NCBI GenBank assembly: GCA_015501585.1
Contig: JADNRY010000015.1
Location: 310,001-374,000, forward strand
Direction: 5' to 3'
DNA: 64,000 nucleotides
Origin: Rhodocollybia butyracea
Lineage: Eukaryota; Basidiomycota; Agaricomycetes; Agaricales; Omphalotaceae
Positions 1 to 12,111 of the stretch are shown piece by piece (within the stretch, counting starts at the first letter, position 1; each line of letters starts with the position of its first letter). The notes under the pieces were generated by a model. The model was not told the origin of the DNA. It saw nothing but the letters and a program-made list of their open reading frames with translations, and did not search any database. The position numbers and the translations under genes are program-made.

Positions 1-937
1 CGGCAAAACCAGCATCCTCTCTCCCGGGTAAGGATAGAGAAAAGGAGGTGGAAAATTTCTTTCTTTCCTGCGGGAGAGGTAAGAGCCATCGGGTCAGAGA
101 CCAGTAGCCCGTCACGGCGGAAGACAAGAAACCGAGCAAGCCTTTATAATATGGTTAAAAGTTATAACAAGCCGAAGCGGGCTGGCACTAAACAGGCGGC
201 GATCATAAATGGTGGCCTGAGCTGGTCCTTAATTCGAACTGGAAGAGCGACATGACCTTGAAGCACACCAGCCACATCGGGTTGTAGCACAATCAACCCC
301 ATCAACATTAGTTTATCCCAGATGTAGTGTTAGTTTTCTGTGAAGGGCGTTCGAGAGCTGTTCAACAATCGAGTTGATTCCTGCGTTCAGAAAATTTGTC
401 AGATCGCACGGCGTACTCTCAGCCAAGGCAGTATCTCGGCTTCGAGTTGGTCGATGGCACCTGGCCGATACCACGGTGCTGTATTTTTTCTGATTTGGCT
501 GACAGTATACGCGTGATGGATTTTGGGTCGGGGAGACCGGCTGGGTTGATCTGTGGCTGGCGCTGTACATGCGCTGAGGCAAAGCGTTTTGGCAGCTGCT
601 GTAGGGCAATAAACTAATGAGACAGGCTGCAAGAAGCAGGCCGATAGGTACCGATGACCGCACTGGATGTTAATGAGAGCTAATCAACTAGGTGTCGATG
701 TAGATCATGATGAGCGAACGAGCGTCCATCCGAGAAAATCCTCAGGCACGTGCTTAAGCGCTTATACATCACTGTTGTTGTCTTCGCAAAAGACTAAATG
801 TCATTGGTTGTCGTTGGTTCGTCTTAATCCCTCCCTAATACTCTCTTGCCAGACTTAGGGTATTTTGGAGACCACCAGGAAAAAATGGATCAGAGTCGTT
901 GTTGCGATGAAGAGCTGAAGAACTGCGCTGTAAAGAA
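1..937. other. gene-free left edge
   Basis: Short open frames exist on both strands, but none has a recognisable domain, codon pattern or splice structure. I see no gene, RNA gene or repeat here that I can support. Confidence 0.5.
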
Positions 938-1400
<463 letters not shown>

Positions 1401-1868
1401 TAGGTGCAGTCCCTGTCCCATGAAACAATGGTGGGCGCTTTTTTTGCTTGATATTTGAAATGTCTGGTTCCGTCCTTAACCTTCATCTCTTTACCAGTGT
1501 GTCCCATTTGCATTGAGATCTTTAGACCTTGCACGTCACTCATTGGTTGGCAACTGACCAAACTACATCAGAGGACATATGTAAGATGCGGTTTCAAAAT
1601 CGGAGAAAGATCGAGCATGGTGAAGTAGAGCGTACTCGTTCAAAGTGCTGTTTTTTGCAGTAAACATCGTGGCTAAAGTTGGTGTGGAGACTAAAGCATT
1701 CCTGAATGTGTAAGTCTCAGCAATTTCAACCCCACTTGAGCCAAGCTCAAGTGTAACGCACCCCCAGTATCTTGACAGCTGTTAAATGGCGATTTACAGG
1801 ACTTTAAGCTTCTTGATGAATAATGCTATGTATCAGCCTCATTTTTGGTTTATTTCGGGTCAAGAATT

Positions 1869-2430
1869 GCCAAGAAACCAACAAGCAACTAGGCAATTTT
1901 ATTTCATCTTCAAATGGAGATTGAGAGTTATTTTTCGAATAGTGCTAGAGCAAACACTACGGCATAGTTGCAGAGGTTTTTCCTTCTACCCCGCTCCGCT
2001 CCCTCGGTAAGAGTCATGCCACCGGTGTTCAAACTTTATTCCTTTTCCCGTAACTTGCCTCAAAAAAGCACTCGAGCGAGTGCGCAACGTGCACAACGCG
2101 CGCAACTTCAACTCAAGAACCGACACACATCTGTTGTCTACAGCTTGATCCCGCACAGATGATCTCCAATTCTTACAACAGTGGTGAATAGGGCCTTTAC
2201 AGTGACTTTCCAATTCACTGGAAGACATTGGTGAAAAAATATTTTAATGGCCTCCCAGCACCAACCAACCATCCTTCGGGGTGAGGATCGCGATCCCGAC
2301 GCCCCTTGGCCAAGAAACCAGCAAGCAACTAAGTTGTGCTACGTCATGCCACCGGTGTTCAAACTTGTATCCCTTTCCCGTTACCTTGATGCAAAAAAGC
2401 ACTCGAGCAACAGCGCAACTTCAACGTTCA
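1869..2430 (+). repeat. diverged direct repeat, two copies
   Basis: Copy A is in two blocks: 1869-1890 (gccaagaaaccaacaagcaa) and 2013-2099 (gtcatgccaccggtgttcaa onward). Copy B at 2309-2430 carries the same two blocks almost adjacent (2309-2331 and 2343-2425), including the shared aaaaaagcactcgagc. Copy A therefore has about 120 bp of extra sequence between its blocks, or copy B has lost it. No coding potential or terminal inverted repeat was seen. Confidence 0.7.
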
Positions 2431-2868
2431 ATACCCAAGGACCGACAGAAAGCATGGACGTTGGCACTTTATAAGCAGTGACTACCGACCATTATGGTGG
2501 AGTCTATTTTCCGTTAATCCCTTGTGAATAGGAGAGCACAAATCCAGGATGTATGAAAGGTCCAGCCGTCATACCCTCAGCTTTCATGGCGGCCGAATTT
2601 CAGCTTCCGTTCTGCGTTAACATCAATCTCTTTTGGTTCAATAGGGTGTGCTACTAATACTTTAACAGCGTCGATTATCTGGTATCTGGAATACACCTCT
2701 GTTAACTGTTTCTCTGCTATCCGATGCATCCTTGACTCATCGAATAACTGAAACCGTTTGGCTGTATGTTGAGATAGGCTGATTAAACGCGCTCTATATG
2801 AAGGACCAAGTAGGACCTGATTGTTCAGTGTGTTTCTCTCTTTTTCACCTTACTGTCTAGTACTTACA

Positions 2869-3590
2869 ATGGATGCTTCTCACAACCCCTTCTCTGGATG
2901 GGCCCAGGCAGGCACAGGGAGTTCCTTTCTATGGGATAACGATGGCATCGCTCCATCGACATTTGGTGCACTACCATATGTCAACTCTCCTCCCCCGCCG
3001 ACTAGTGATCTCGTCACTTTTTATATCACCTCTTATGACCCGGACATCTTGTCTTCTAAAGTCATTGGGCCCAATCAGCACAGATACCTCCACATCGTGA
3101 CAGATCCTAACAATCCGAGATATACAGTCTTTCAGAATGCACATGGAAAGAGTGTTGCTCTCGTCGAATGGCAATCCCGACCCCTTGTTGAGATACGCGA
3201 TGTGATGTCAAAGATTCCCGCCCGAGATTGGCTACGTTTGACCCCAGACGGTAGGAAAGTACTATCCACTCATTCATTTGATGGTCTTACTTACGACTCA
3301 TCAACAGAGCTCGGACGATGCGAATTCAGGGAGTTAATTATACGTGGACTCCGCAAGGCACTTATATCAACGTATATTCTTATTCTTCTCTCCTGCAATA
3401 GGAACTGCAATATTTATTTCATGCTTTCCAGATGTATTCTACGGACCCAGCCCCTGTGTTTCTGGCCAGGATCTCTCGAGGACATGGGACGATTATGCTC
3501 GATCTGACCAATCAGGCCATTCAGCTCGGCCTTCTTAACGCCTGTCTTATAGCTACTGTGGTGATGCAGTGTGGCAAAAATATTGACTAG
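2869..3590 (+). CDS. DUF6593-family protein
   Basis: Spliced model: 2869-3250, 3310-3371, 3432-3590, giving about 200 residues. The start ATG follows a pyrimidine-rich leader. Exon 1 encodes NPFSGW near the N-terminus and the family's YITSYDPDILSS stretch. Exon 2 gives RTMRIQGVNYTWTPQGTYIN. Exon 3 gives PVFLARISRGHGTIMLDLTN and a hydrophobic C-terminal helix (LLNACLIATVVMQC). The first acceptor must be the second of two adjacent AG dinucleotides (3308-3309) to keep the TMRIQG frame. DUF6593 proteins are abundant in mushroom-forming fungi and have no established function. No signal peptide is visible. The family call rests on the recognisable RTMRIQG...W.P.G and LARISRG...L patterns. Confident as a gene; function unknown. 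Confidence 0.85.
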
Positions 3591-4903
3591 CATAATTTAC
3601 ATTGACGTAGTTTTAGTATCGGGGTGTTCGGCGACTTCGTTGTTTCATATTAGAATTGACTTTGAATAGACTTTCCATTTGTGGTATAAAGTTCTATACC
3701 ATTATCTAATCTTTCATTTCCCGCACTGCACACTTGAATCTTGAAATTCCCTCCCCATCAAGGTATCCCCCTTGCCTGTTTGTCAGCAATTCTTGCCGTT
3801 ACATGAATGACTTCGCAGTAAGCATCACTATCTTTTTCGCTATCCTCGGACCTCGATGGGATTCTGCTTTCAGGCTTCCACGTTTCATTCACTTCAAGTT
3901 CCAAGGGTATTACACTTACGCTTTTCAGTTCTGGTTGTGTACTTAAGTACTTCTCTGAGCCATAACACCTGAGTCAATCTTGAATTCTGCTGCTCGAACA
4001 CCTGGTTAAATAATACCGTTGAACGGACGTCATCAGACGCTATCAGACTCAAATCACCATCTATAATTTTGTTTCTCTGCCAAGGGCCACCAATGTTGCC
4101 CCCACATACTGTGAAATTTGCCATGCAATGGATATAATCAAACTGAGTTGAGGTCACAACAAAAGAAGAGAGATCAAGGGACTTGATACTGGAATATTGG
4201 ATGACAAGTACGAAGTGTACATTCATGTTCTTTGCTAGGCCATACATAAGTCCCACAGCACTAATAATACTCATAATATACATCATCCATGTTTTATGAA
4301 CTCATCACCATCCTCAGAGTTCCTTCATAAGGTTCAAGAGGACATGGTACAGGCTGTGAATGTAAAGCCCCTGGGCTGTGAGGCAAAGGGGCTGAGAGCG
4401 GGCTAGCTGATATAGCAAGATAAGAGCGGGTAAGGCTGAAAGCTTAGCTGATAGCAGCTAAAAGAGTCCTTAAATCCCACCAAGTGCACACAACCCAATT
4501 CTATTGAGAGTACACACGAAGTGGCAGGAAGGAAAGGAACTCAAGATTACATAATAAGCGCTATTGATAATAACCAAAGCGGCGCCAATTCCGTAGCCGT
4601 TACAGTGAATGTGGTATAGAAGCTAGCCAGGCGGTCCATAATTCATGGACCACCAGACAAGGGAAAGCACATCAACAAAACGTGGTGGACTGGAAGCTAC
4701 TTTCCGGTACTGTGGCTGGAAACGGCTCAGTCAGTCACGCTTTGCTGGTGCGTATAGAAAGAACTACCGATCCGCGATGATTTTAAGTTTTGAGGAAACT
4801 ACTACCTGATCCCTACTTATCGGACCCGGTTATATACCACCGTGACGATCTGACTAGTATTCGATGAACAGACTGTACCATACATTGTACTGAAATTCTG
4901 TGT
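3591..4903. other. intergenic, no supported gene
   Basis: A TATAAAG motif lies at about 3683, and a short start codon plus GT-AG pair follow near 3803. The spliced product would be under 40 residues without recognisable features, so I do not call it. An AT-rich 130-codon open frame on the minus strand (3894-4286) has a hydrophobic start but no family signature. The last part, 4620-4903, holds the 3' flank of the aminopeptidase gene. Confidence 0.4.
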
Positions 4904-7630
4904 TTAATCAGAGAGTTTCAAGTCCTAGAAGCTCAATGTCAATACTTGGAATGAGTCCGAATGGGTCTTAAAAATACAAATCACCTTCTCAATTAGCTTT
5001 CTTGCTATGGGATGAAACGAGTTCTTCGCCTTCTGGAAAGCATCGACTGCCAAATCCTTATCAACCTTGTATACCGCACGGAACACGTCTCTACAAAACT
5101 TCATCCGGCCAACAACCATCCCAGTTCCCCCACCGATGACCCAATCCGCTCCCTCTACTGCATATTTCTGGGCAGCAGGCGAAGTAGGGTCAGCAAGGGA
5201 AAACTGGTAGAAGCGAAGTCGAATCTCCGCATTGTGAGTAGCTGAGACTTTGTACAAGGATGCGAGGTGCTCGACATGACTTGATGGAAGGGGTTTGTAG
5301 GACTGTAGGCGCTCGAGAAAAACCACTGTATAAACAAATTATTAGGCACATAAAGCAGAAGAAAGAGTTGAGTTATAATAACCTTTTTGTGTGGAGCTAA
5401 AATTATTCATGTCGTTTTCAGAAAATTCCAGTTTCGAAATCTCTACAGATCGAGAAGAGTCCCAGCGTTCAGCGAGCCTGTATGCAGATTCAGCTAGTGT
5501 TGAGTCATATTCCATCTTCACAGGAAGTTCGAGGCCTTCTCCGTAGAACCAACCCTGCGTAGATAAAATCAATGAGCTCATCAAGAATTGGGGGAAAAAT
5601 TTGGCTCGCATCCCAGTCAACACTATCGAGAGCCTTTATCTTCTCTGCTCCGCCGTTTTTCTCATAATAGGTATAGAGGTGTTCCTTCCATTCTTGTGTC
5701 GTGATGCTTTTCCCCATGAATGTAGACACGTAGTCTCGAACATAAGGTAAAAAGACATCCAGACCGCCCAGTGTCCTTTCTACGGAAACCTCAGAAACAT
5801 TTCATTCACATAGGCTTGCCAGAGCGTACCAAGGTGTAGAATCAGATTGGCTCCTTTATCATAGGGAATTCTGCCTGAAATTCAGAATTTTATGCACATT
5901 CGTCAGGCAAATACCATTCACCCACTATATGCATCATCAGGGTCTTCTCCCTTCTCGAACTCGATAACAAGACGTCGATACTTTGGCTTATCAGCATACA
6001 TTTCCAAGTCATCTTGTAGAGCCTTGTATCCGATGATGAAGGAGAATCCTCGGTCGGCTGGTGAATGTAACACCTGCAACAACAGTCGTTCGATGTAAGT
6101 TGTCCATCCTTCATTCAACCAGAAGTGCGAAGCGTCAGCATGACTGTAAAGGAACTTAGTTGCAGAGCAATTACAGCTGCAATAGAATGGTCTCACGTTA
6201 CACCGTTTCCGAACCATGAGTGTGTGAGCTCGTGAGCGATAACATCTACCAGAGTGCGATCTCCAGCGAGTAGAGCTAAATCACAAACGTATTGAGAAGT
6301 CTGGGAAACACTTGGAATCGTAAGCACATACTTGGTGTCAAAAAGGTCAGGCATGAGTTTTCCTGTAGGCATCCGTCAAATCCTGCAAGAAGATGTGAGC
6401 CATAAAATGCGTACTAACCATTCCACCATAAGGGAACGACGGAGGTAGGACCAGTAAATCATATACACCGAATCTATATGGGACCACAATCTCCTCTGCT
6501 GAAGCTAGGAACCTAGTAAACTTGATGAGCGTTCCTAGAAGTGCATCTCAGACCAAAAACTCACCGGGCAGTATCTTCACTAAACTCCCAGTAAGCATCT
6601 TCGATCAATTCCGGCTCAGTCCAAATTCCACACGTCCATGCCTTACCCGGGTGACGAGGGAATGGCCGATAAACAACGTTCCCTGCGGCGATGGCGATTA
6701 AGTACGATGGAATTGGAATGGGCTGAGGTACGTAGGTTAGGAGGGTAAAATGGTACAACAAACAAACTTATACCTGATGGTAGACATAAGTAACTTCGTC
6801 TTTTCCAATAACACGCCCGTCGTGTGCGGGTCCCGTTGAGGGCGGGGACTGACGGATAGCTGACATGAGAGCAGGTAGTACAGACGTGACTTCAGCAGAG
6901 TATTTCTAGTTTTCCAGGAACCAGTAAGCACCGTAGAATCTGGAAAAGAAAAATATGATCCTACGATCTTGACGGAAGGGGAATCTAGATGCATTCAGTA
7001 CTATAGAAACTTAATCCAAAACATATACACACCTTGAATCGGGCTAATAGCGCGAGCATAGATCGGCTGGCACTGACTGAACAAGTACGGGAATGATTTT
7101 CCCTGTGTTTGTCTAGAAGATGAACTGATAAGCCAGAGACATCGAAGTCGCAAAGAATATTAAGTTACTCTTTCTCTAGCCATTGAAGAGCCGTACAGTC
7201 CTTTGTGGTCTGATAGTTGATCAAGACTTTGATTGACGAGCCAGACTTGAGTCCTGATGGAAGAGGAATATGGAGCGCGGAACCCATGATAGGGTGCTTC
7301 GCCTTCACTTCATACTGTTGATTATCGGCCATCAGAACACCATGCGTGAAGAAAACCAACTGGCACTCACAGAAACCGTGTTGCCTTCCACTTCCACGGA
7401 GTGAATGTCCAGATCGGCTGTATCAAAGCTAAGGTATTCCAGTTGAGAAATCCTCAATCGATTTGGAAAGTTTCAACGAACATTACTTCACGAACACCAT
7501 CTTTCGCTACATGCAAATCATGAGTTACGGATCCAGTAATTTTTTTGTTTGTAAAGTCAACGTTCCACTTGAATGCACAGTGCTCCGTGAAGATTTCTGT
7601 GTAATTGGCTTGAGATGTAGGATCCGACAT
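4904..7630 (-). CDS. LAP2: leukotriene A4 hydrolase-type M1 aminopeptidase
   Basis: Bifunctional-family zinc metallopeptidase (M1 family, LTA4H/yeast Lap2 branch), expected to be cytosolic and to remove N-terminal residues from short peptides. The start at 7630 gives MSDPTSQANY. The frame then runs through PYLFSQCQPIYARAISPIQ (about 7045-7120), PSVKIKYSAEVTSVLPALMS, IPIPSYLIAIAAGNV, the substrate-binding PYGGMENSCLTF motif (6335-6430), the zinc site HELTHSW (6199-6225) and the downstream HFWLNEG that supplies the third ligand (about 6105-6125). The C-terminal helical domain ends in HPIARKLIEK, spliced to DLKLSD and a stop at 4904. There are about ten short introns. One near 5555-5609 seems to start GCGAGC rather than GT; it is needed to join DWD to WFYGEGLELP in frame. 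Intact by all visible motifs. The symbol follows the yeast name; orthology is inferred. Confidence 0.92.
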
Positions 7631-7815
7631 GATAGTGTCAAAGAGAAGGACTCAAGGATCAGAATATATACCATTGTCAGATAAGATAAGCACTGATAAG
7701 ATCTCGAAATGAAGTTTGTGAAATTAACGAAGCCTTAGCGAGTCCACATACTGTAAACATAAAAAAACTCATACATAAGTAGAGTATCATCCAGTAAAAT
7801 ACAATACATATCAGG

Positions 7816-10800
7816 TCACCGACGTATACCCATTTTCAACAAAGCACCCACCACCTCAACTTCATCCCATCTGGAGTCACTCGCAGATCCACTTCCCTCC
7901 GCTGCAGCATCCTTCCGTCGTTGAATATAATACAAACTATTCCTGAAATGCCTTATAATCATTTCGGGCGTTTGGACGCCTTCGATGAGCCCAGGAGGAG
8001 CTCGTTGTGAGGGATGAACATCAGGTGATTGGATGTTGTCTATGCTGGAGGTGATTAATTCCACCAAGCTGTTGACGAACTTTGGTGCAACCTGAAAAGT
8101 ACAAGGGTACTCAGTCAGGAATGCATGGTAATGTGGACGAAAAACATACCGCAGGAAGACCCTTGTCTAGGTAATACAAATATTGGTCTAATGTATCGCA
8201 GTACAACTGTACCGTAACGATTTCCTCGATAGCAGAGTTGGCTATACGCAGAGACTTTTGTAAGCACTCCAGCACACGCTTGCTATCTTGGTGAGGATAC
8301 TAAGATAGAAATCAGAACGGCATTCGTTGTTTTTCCAGGGACAAAAAACTCACAGCCTTGACTGTATTCTCCGAATCGTCATCCTTTAGCTTCTCAGCGG
8401 TGGCTACCTTGGGTACAGGTACCTCTCCATCCGCTGGCGGAGGTGTTTCTTGCCACCACAAATGACTCGCCAAACCGACTGCGGTAGCCTGATGGCTCTT
8501 CTTCAACAGTTTGGCACCATGAAGTGCAGCCTTTGTTATTAGCGTATCATAGTTGTCAACTCCAAACACCCTTGCGCCATTGAGGGTTCCGATAATCAGT
8601 GTGATTGCTTGAAGCTGAGCTCGGGACTCTGAGATACTCTCCTCGTATACACTGAATGCTTGGACATAGAAATCGTACGTCAAATCCTCAAACCCACATT
8701 CGTCAGAAATTTGTGCTGCAAGGAGGAACAGACGAAGAGCGATCGACGGCGCTTCAACCTGATTGGCAAGGATAGATGTAAGCTGGCGCACAAATTTGAG
8801 GATGGCGGCGACTTTGTTCTGCCATTCGTTTTCCTGGACATGGCTATTAGTTTCAGGAAGGAAGCAAGAACGGCTGACGTACGAGGTGTTCTCGGTTATG
8901 GTACCGTCGACACAACTTGATGGATGCTGTGATGAGCGCGGGGAAGGTAAAGCGCATGCGTTCTCCTCCCAGATCAAAGTGTCTCCGTGCCGTTTGTAGC
9001 AGCTAGCAAAAGACCAATTTAGATTATTTTGTACTCAAGGCAACAGCAAAAACGCACTTCAAACTGGACATCTAGAGATTCGGATCGGAATAGATGAACC
9101 ATCCTCGCCACCCAACCCTGCTCCTCGGCCATCTCTTCCCGCTCCACAAAGTGAGGACCTTGGCGTCTTACAGCGTTCATCTGGCCGGGGTTTACATTGA
9201 CAGCTGAATCCGACTGGTCTTTTATAAGAACATGACAGAGTTCCAGCACCCCGTCCACGTCCTCCGGCGTCTCAACGATAGTCTCATTTTTCAAGACCGA
9301 CGATATAATGGAATGCGCGATGGAGCGACGAGTGGAAAATAGCTGCCGGGACAGTAAGGGAGCATAGTTTGGAATTGCGAGAAGGGTAAGGACAGATTGG
9401 TAAGAGTTGATAGGTGCGACTAAAAGTGCAGCGAGATTCGCGCTGGTCTGCTGAGCATGTAGATCCGAACTGTCGCTGAATTCTTTGACCTTTTCTGCCG
9501 CGTAGGCGAGGACTTGGTCGACGTATTCTAGACGATCGGGATAACAGCTGAGAGAAAGGTTGGTTAGCGACACGAAAAGCGCAGTGATATCTTGTATTGA
9601 TAGATCTGGTCGGGCCTGCGGATCGCCGTCAATACAGGCACGAGCTCAAAGGAATACGACATACCTTGATTAGCTCAACAACTTGTTTCCAGAATACCTC
9701 GAAAAGCTGCACGTCCTCCGGTACACCTCTGAACTTGCGTATGGCAGAACCCTCCTTGTCCTTGCCCTTGCTAGCATCGTCAAGTGTTTCCTGCACACCA
9801 TTACCGTTGACAGCTGTTGGTGTCTCAGATTCAACAGTGGCAGGGATACTAGACGTTTCGTGTGAATCCCATGCGCTCGCTTCTGGAGCACTCGTAGGAG
9901 AAGCAACACTCTCGCGTGCTTTGGCTTTCTGAACCTTGACCTTTTCGGCCAAACGACGAGCAGCAGCCTCCTCTTGCCGCTTTGTCTCTTCAGGATCTTC
10001 GCTTTCGGCCTCACGCGCAGCGTAGGCAGCTAATCGATCTATCAGTGCAATGACAATTGCTTTGATGTTGACCTTTGGATGGAGTTGAGCGGTTGCAGAT
10101 AAGAAGGGACCCAGGGAATGGAGGTGGAATTCGTCGGTGAACACCTGGATAACTACTTCCATGAGATACTCCTGGGCAATAACGTCCTTGCAATTCACGA
10201 CTTGTTCGAGAACGCTTGGTAGGATGATTTGCTGGTACATGTCTAGATCGACACCATCCAGCTGACTGAGCCGAACGAGGTTGGTGCCAACAAGGATGCG
10301 TAGCTCTTTCCGTTCCATTTCTCTCTTTTCGCGGTCCCGGGAATGGCCCTGATGTTGCAAACGAACCCACAGCTTGTTCATCTCGACAAAATTTGTCAGG
10401 ACGAAAGAAATGGAGTCCTGCAGATTTCCTAGCGGTCTGAAAGCATATAAGTTTTAGGAAAGAGTTAGGATACACGCGAAATAATGCACCCTGGGTCATC
10501 GCCGACTGGAAGATGATCTCGTGTCTGCCCACTAAGATAATGCCTAAGGAAAAGGCCACGGATAGGATGTAATACGCCTCGGGACATTTCCATCATGTCC
10601 TTCATGATTTCCTTCACCGGAGCCTCTGGAATGGACATATACACTGAACCAACAGTGATCATAAGATAGAGACGGGGAATGATATTGCCAGCGTATTGAA
10701 CGAGTTCGTAAAGGTCTGCGAGATGATGTTTTCCCTGAGTATGGGCATCATACAGGAAATTCGAGAGATGTCGGAGGGCATCGAAAACTGCCATATCTGA

Positions 10801-11088
10801 AAAGCTTGTTTATGAGATACGCCGGCCAGGATGTAAATGTAGCGCACACAGTTCATAATATTGCTTGGGCGACAAGGAAGAAGTACGGAGCTCAGCAAGC
10901 ATCAAACTTGCACTCTTCAGGGCATCCATAAGCTGGTCCAGTTCCTATGCGCATATTGAGCGTAATTCTGACCTCGAATAAACGGAAAAACATACGAGAT
11001 TCTTCCTCATTTGCTGGAACTGAATCTTAACAGCATTTAAGGCTTCGCTGAGAAGCTTTCCTTCCTCCACTACAGGAAGCGCCGCCAT
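7816..11088 (-). CDS. VPS35: retromer cargo-recognition subunit VPS35
   Basis: VPS35 is the long alpha-solenoid of retromer, which recovers cargo from endosomes to the Golgi or plasma membrane together with VPS26 and VPS29. The chosen start (11088) gives [20 protein letters not shown], matching the family N-terminus. The diagnostic VPS26-binding PRLYL motif sits at about 10664-10682 in [20 protein letters not shown]. Further segments match in order: [61 protein letters not shown] charged low-complexity insertion (Glu/Lys/Ala/Ser-rich, about 9725-10010) lies between the central helices. The end at 7816 is a clean stop. The upstream frame is open to 11169, so a longer start is possible but less like the family. 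The gene is followed after 185 bp by the aminopeptidase on the same strand. Confidence 0.95.
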
Positions 11089-12111
11089 GCTGGGCGCAGT
11101 AGAACGTCGGAGAGGCGGTATATCCGTGAGTTGAGGTGTAAAAGGACAAAAATTGGCGTCACCGTGCACAATTCCAAAAGCACAGTCTCGGAAAGATTCT
11201 CACGGGTCCGTTTCAAGCTAAAATTCCGCTCATAGCGCGTCTCTGATATTTTTCACATCCATGCCAATTTCTCCAAGGCAAAATAGCAACAGCCAACTCT
11301 GGGACTCAAGTACTCAAACTCAAGTTGAATCTTTATTCAGAATGACGAAGCAGCACAAACCTTCTGGCTACGAGCCAATCAATGCACATTCGTTCCTTCG
11401 TGCTCCTAGTATGTTCTATGTCTCCAGCAGCTGTTCAGTGTTAAGTAGCCAAGAGCGCAAAGTATTTACGCGTCTGTCTACACGTTTACGAGCGAGCAAT
11501 TTCGTAATTCTTTATACTAAAGACGACCGTCCTCCTATCTGCACAACGAGACAGCTATGTAGGAGTTACATGTAGGGTAAACTGATGTCTTCAAGGATCG
11601 TTTGGAACAGGTCAAGTGCCTGCAAGGGTTGAATTTAGAAGATAGACTTGCTGGAAATGCCACTGAGACGCCCCAGTTAGTCTAGACTCAGTCTATAGAC
11701 TGTACTTGCTATTCCTAGTTACGACGATTACTTGATCCATATGGTACAGTGTTTCGTTTTACCAAAGAGGTCGGATTGACAGCTTGCTGTTATGTAGGAT
11801 AGGAGCCCACTTACACCAAGTAATGTAGCGATTACACGTCGCGAATTTCTTGGCCAATTTTGACACCTGTTTCTTGCCTGTTTTTTTTCCGTTGTGGGTG
11901 TTAGCCGCGGCAGCGGATCACGACTCTCCCTTCAAGCGACACGCTTTTTAGAGCTTTTTAGTGGTTGATTTCCCCTTGTGGCATTTTCCTTGTCCTTCTT
12001 CCATTTGGAACGTTCTGTCAATATCGGTACCCATAAATATGGGCACTTTTCTGCAAAACATAATTTTATTTCTCCTTCCTTCAACTTTCATTACTTTTCG
12101 TCGCGCGCGAA
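11089..12111. other. divergent promoter region of VPS35 and the P450 gene
   Basis: No gene is supported in this kilobase. An open frame at 11261-11575 lacks any recognisable domain. The stretch 11880-12111 just upstream of the P450 start is pyrimidine-rich (runs of T and CTT), typical of fungal promoters and leaders. Confidence 0.5.

Noticed and set aside
3683..3960. Small gene with TATA box, ATG at 3803 and a GT-AG intron
   Set aside because: The spliced product is under 40 residues with no recognisable feature; this signal combination arises by chance.
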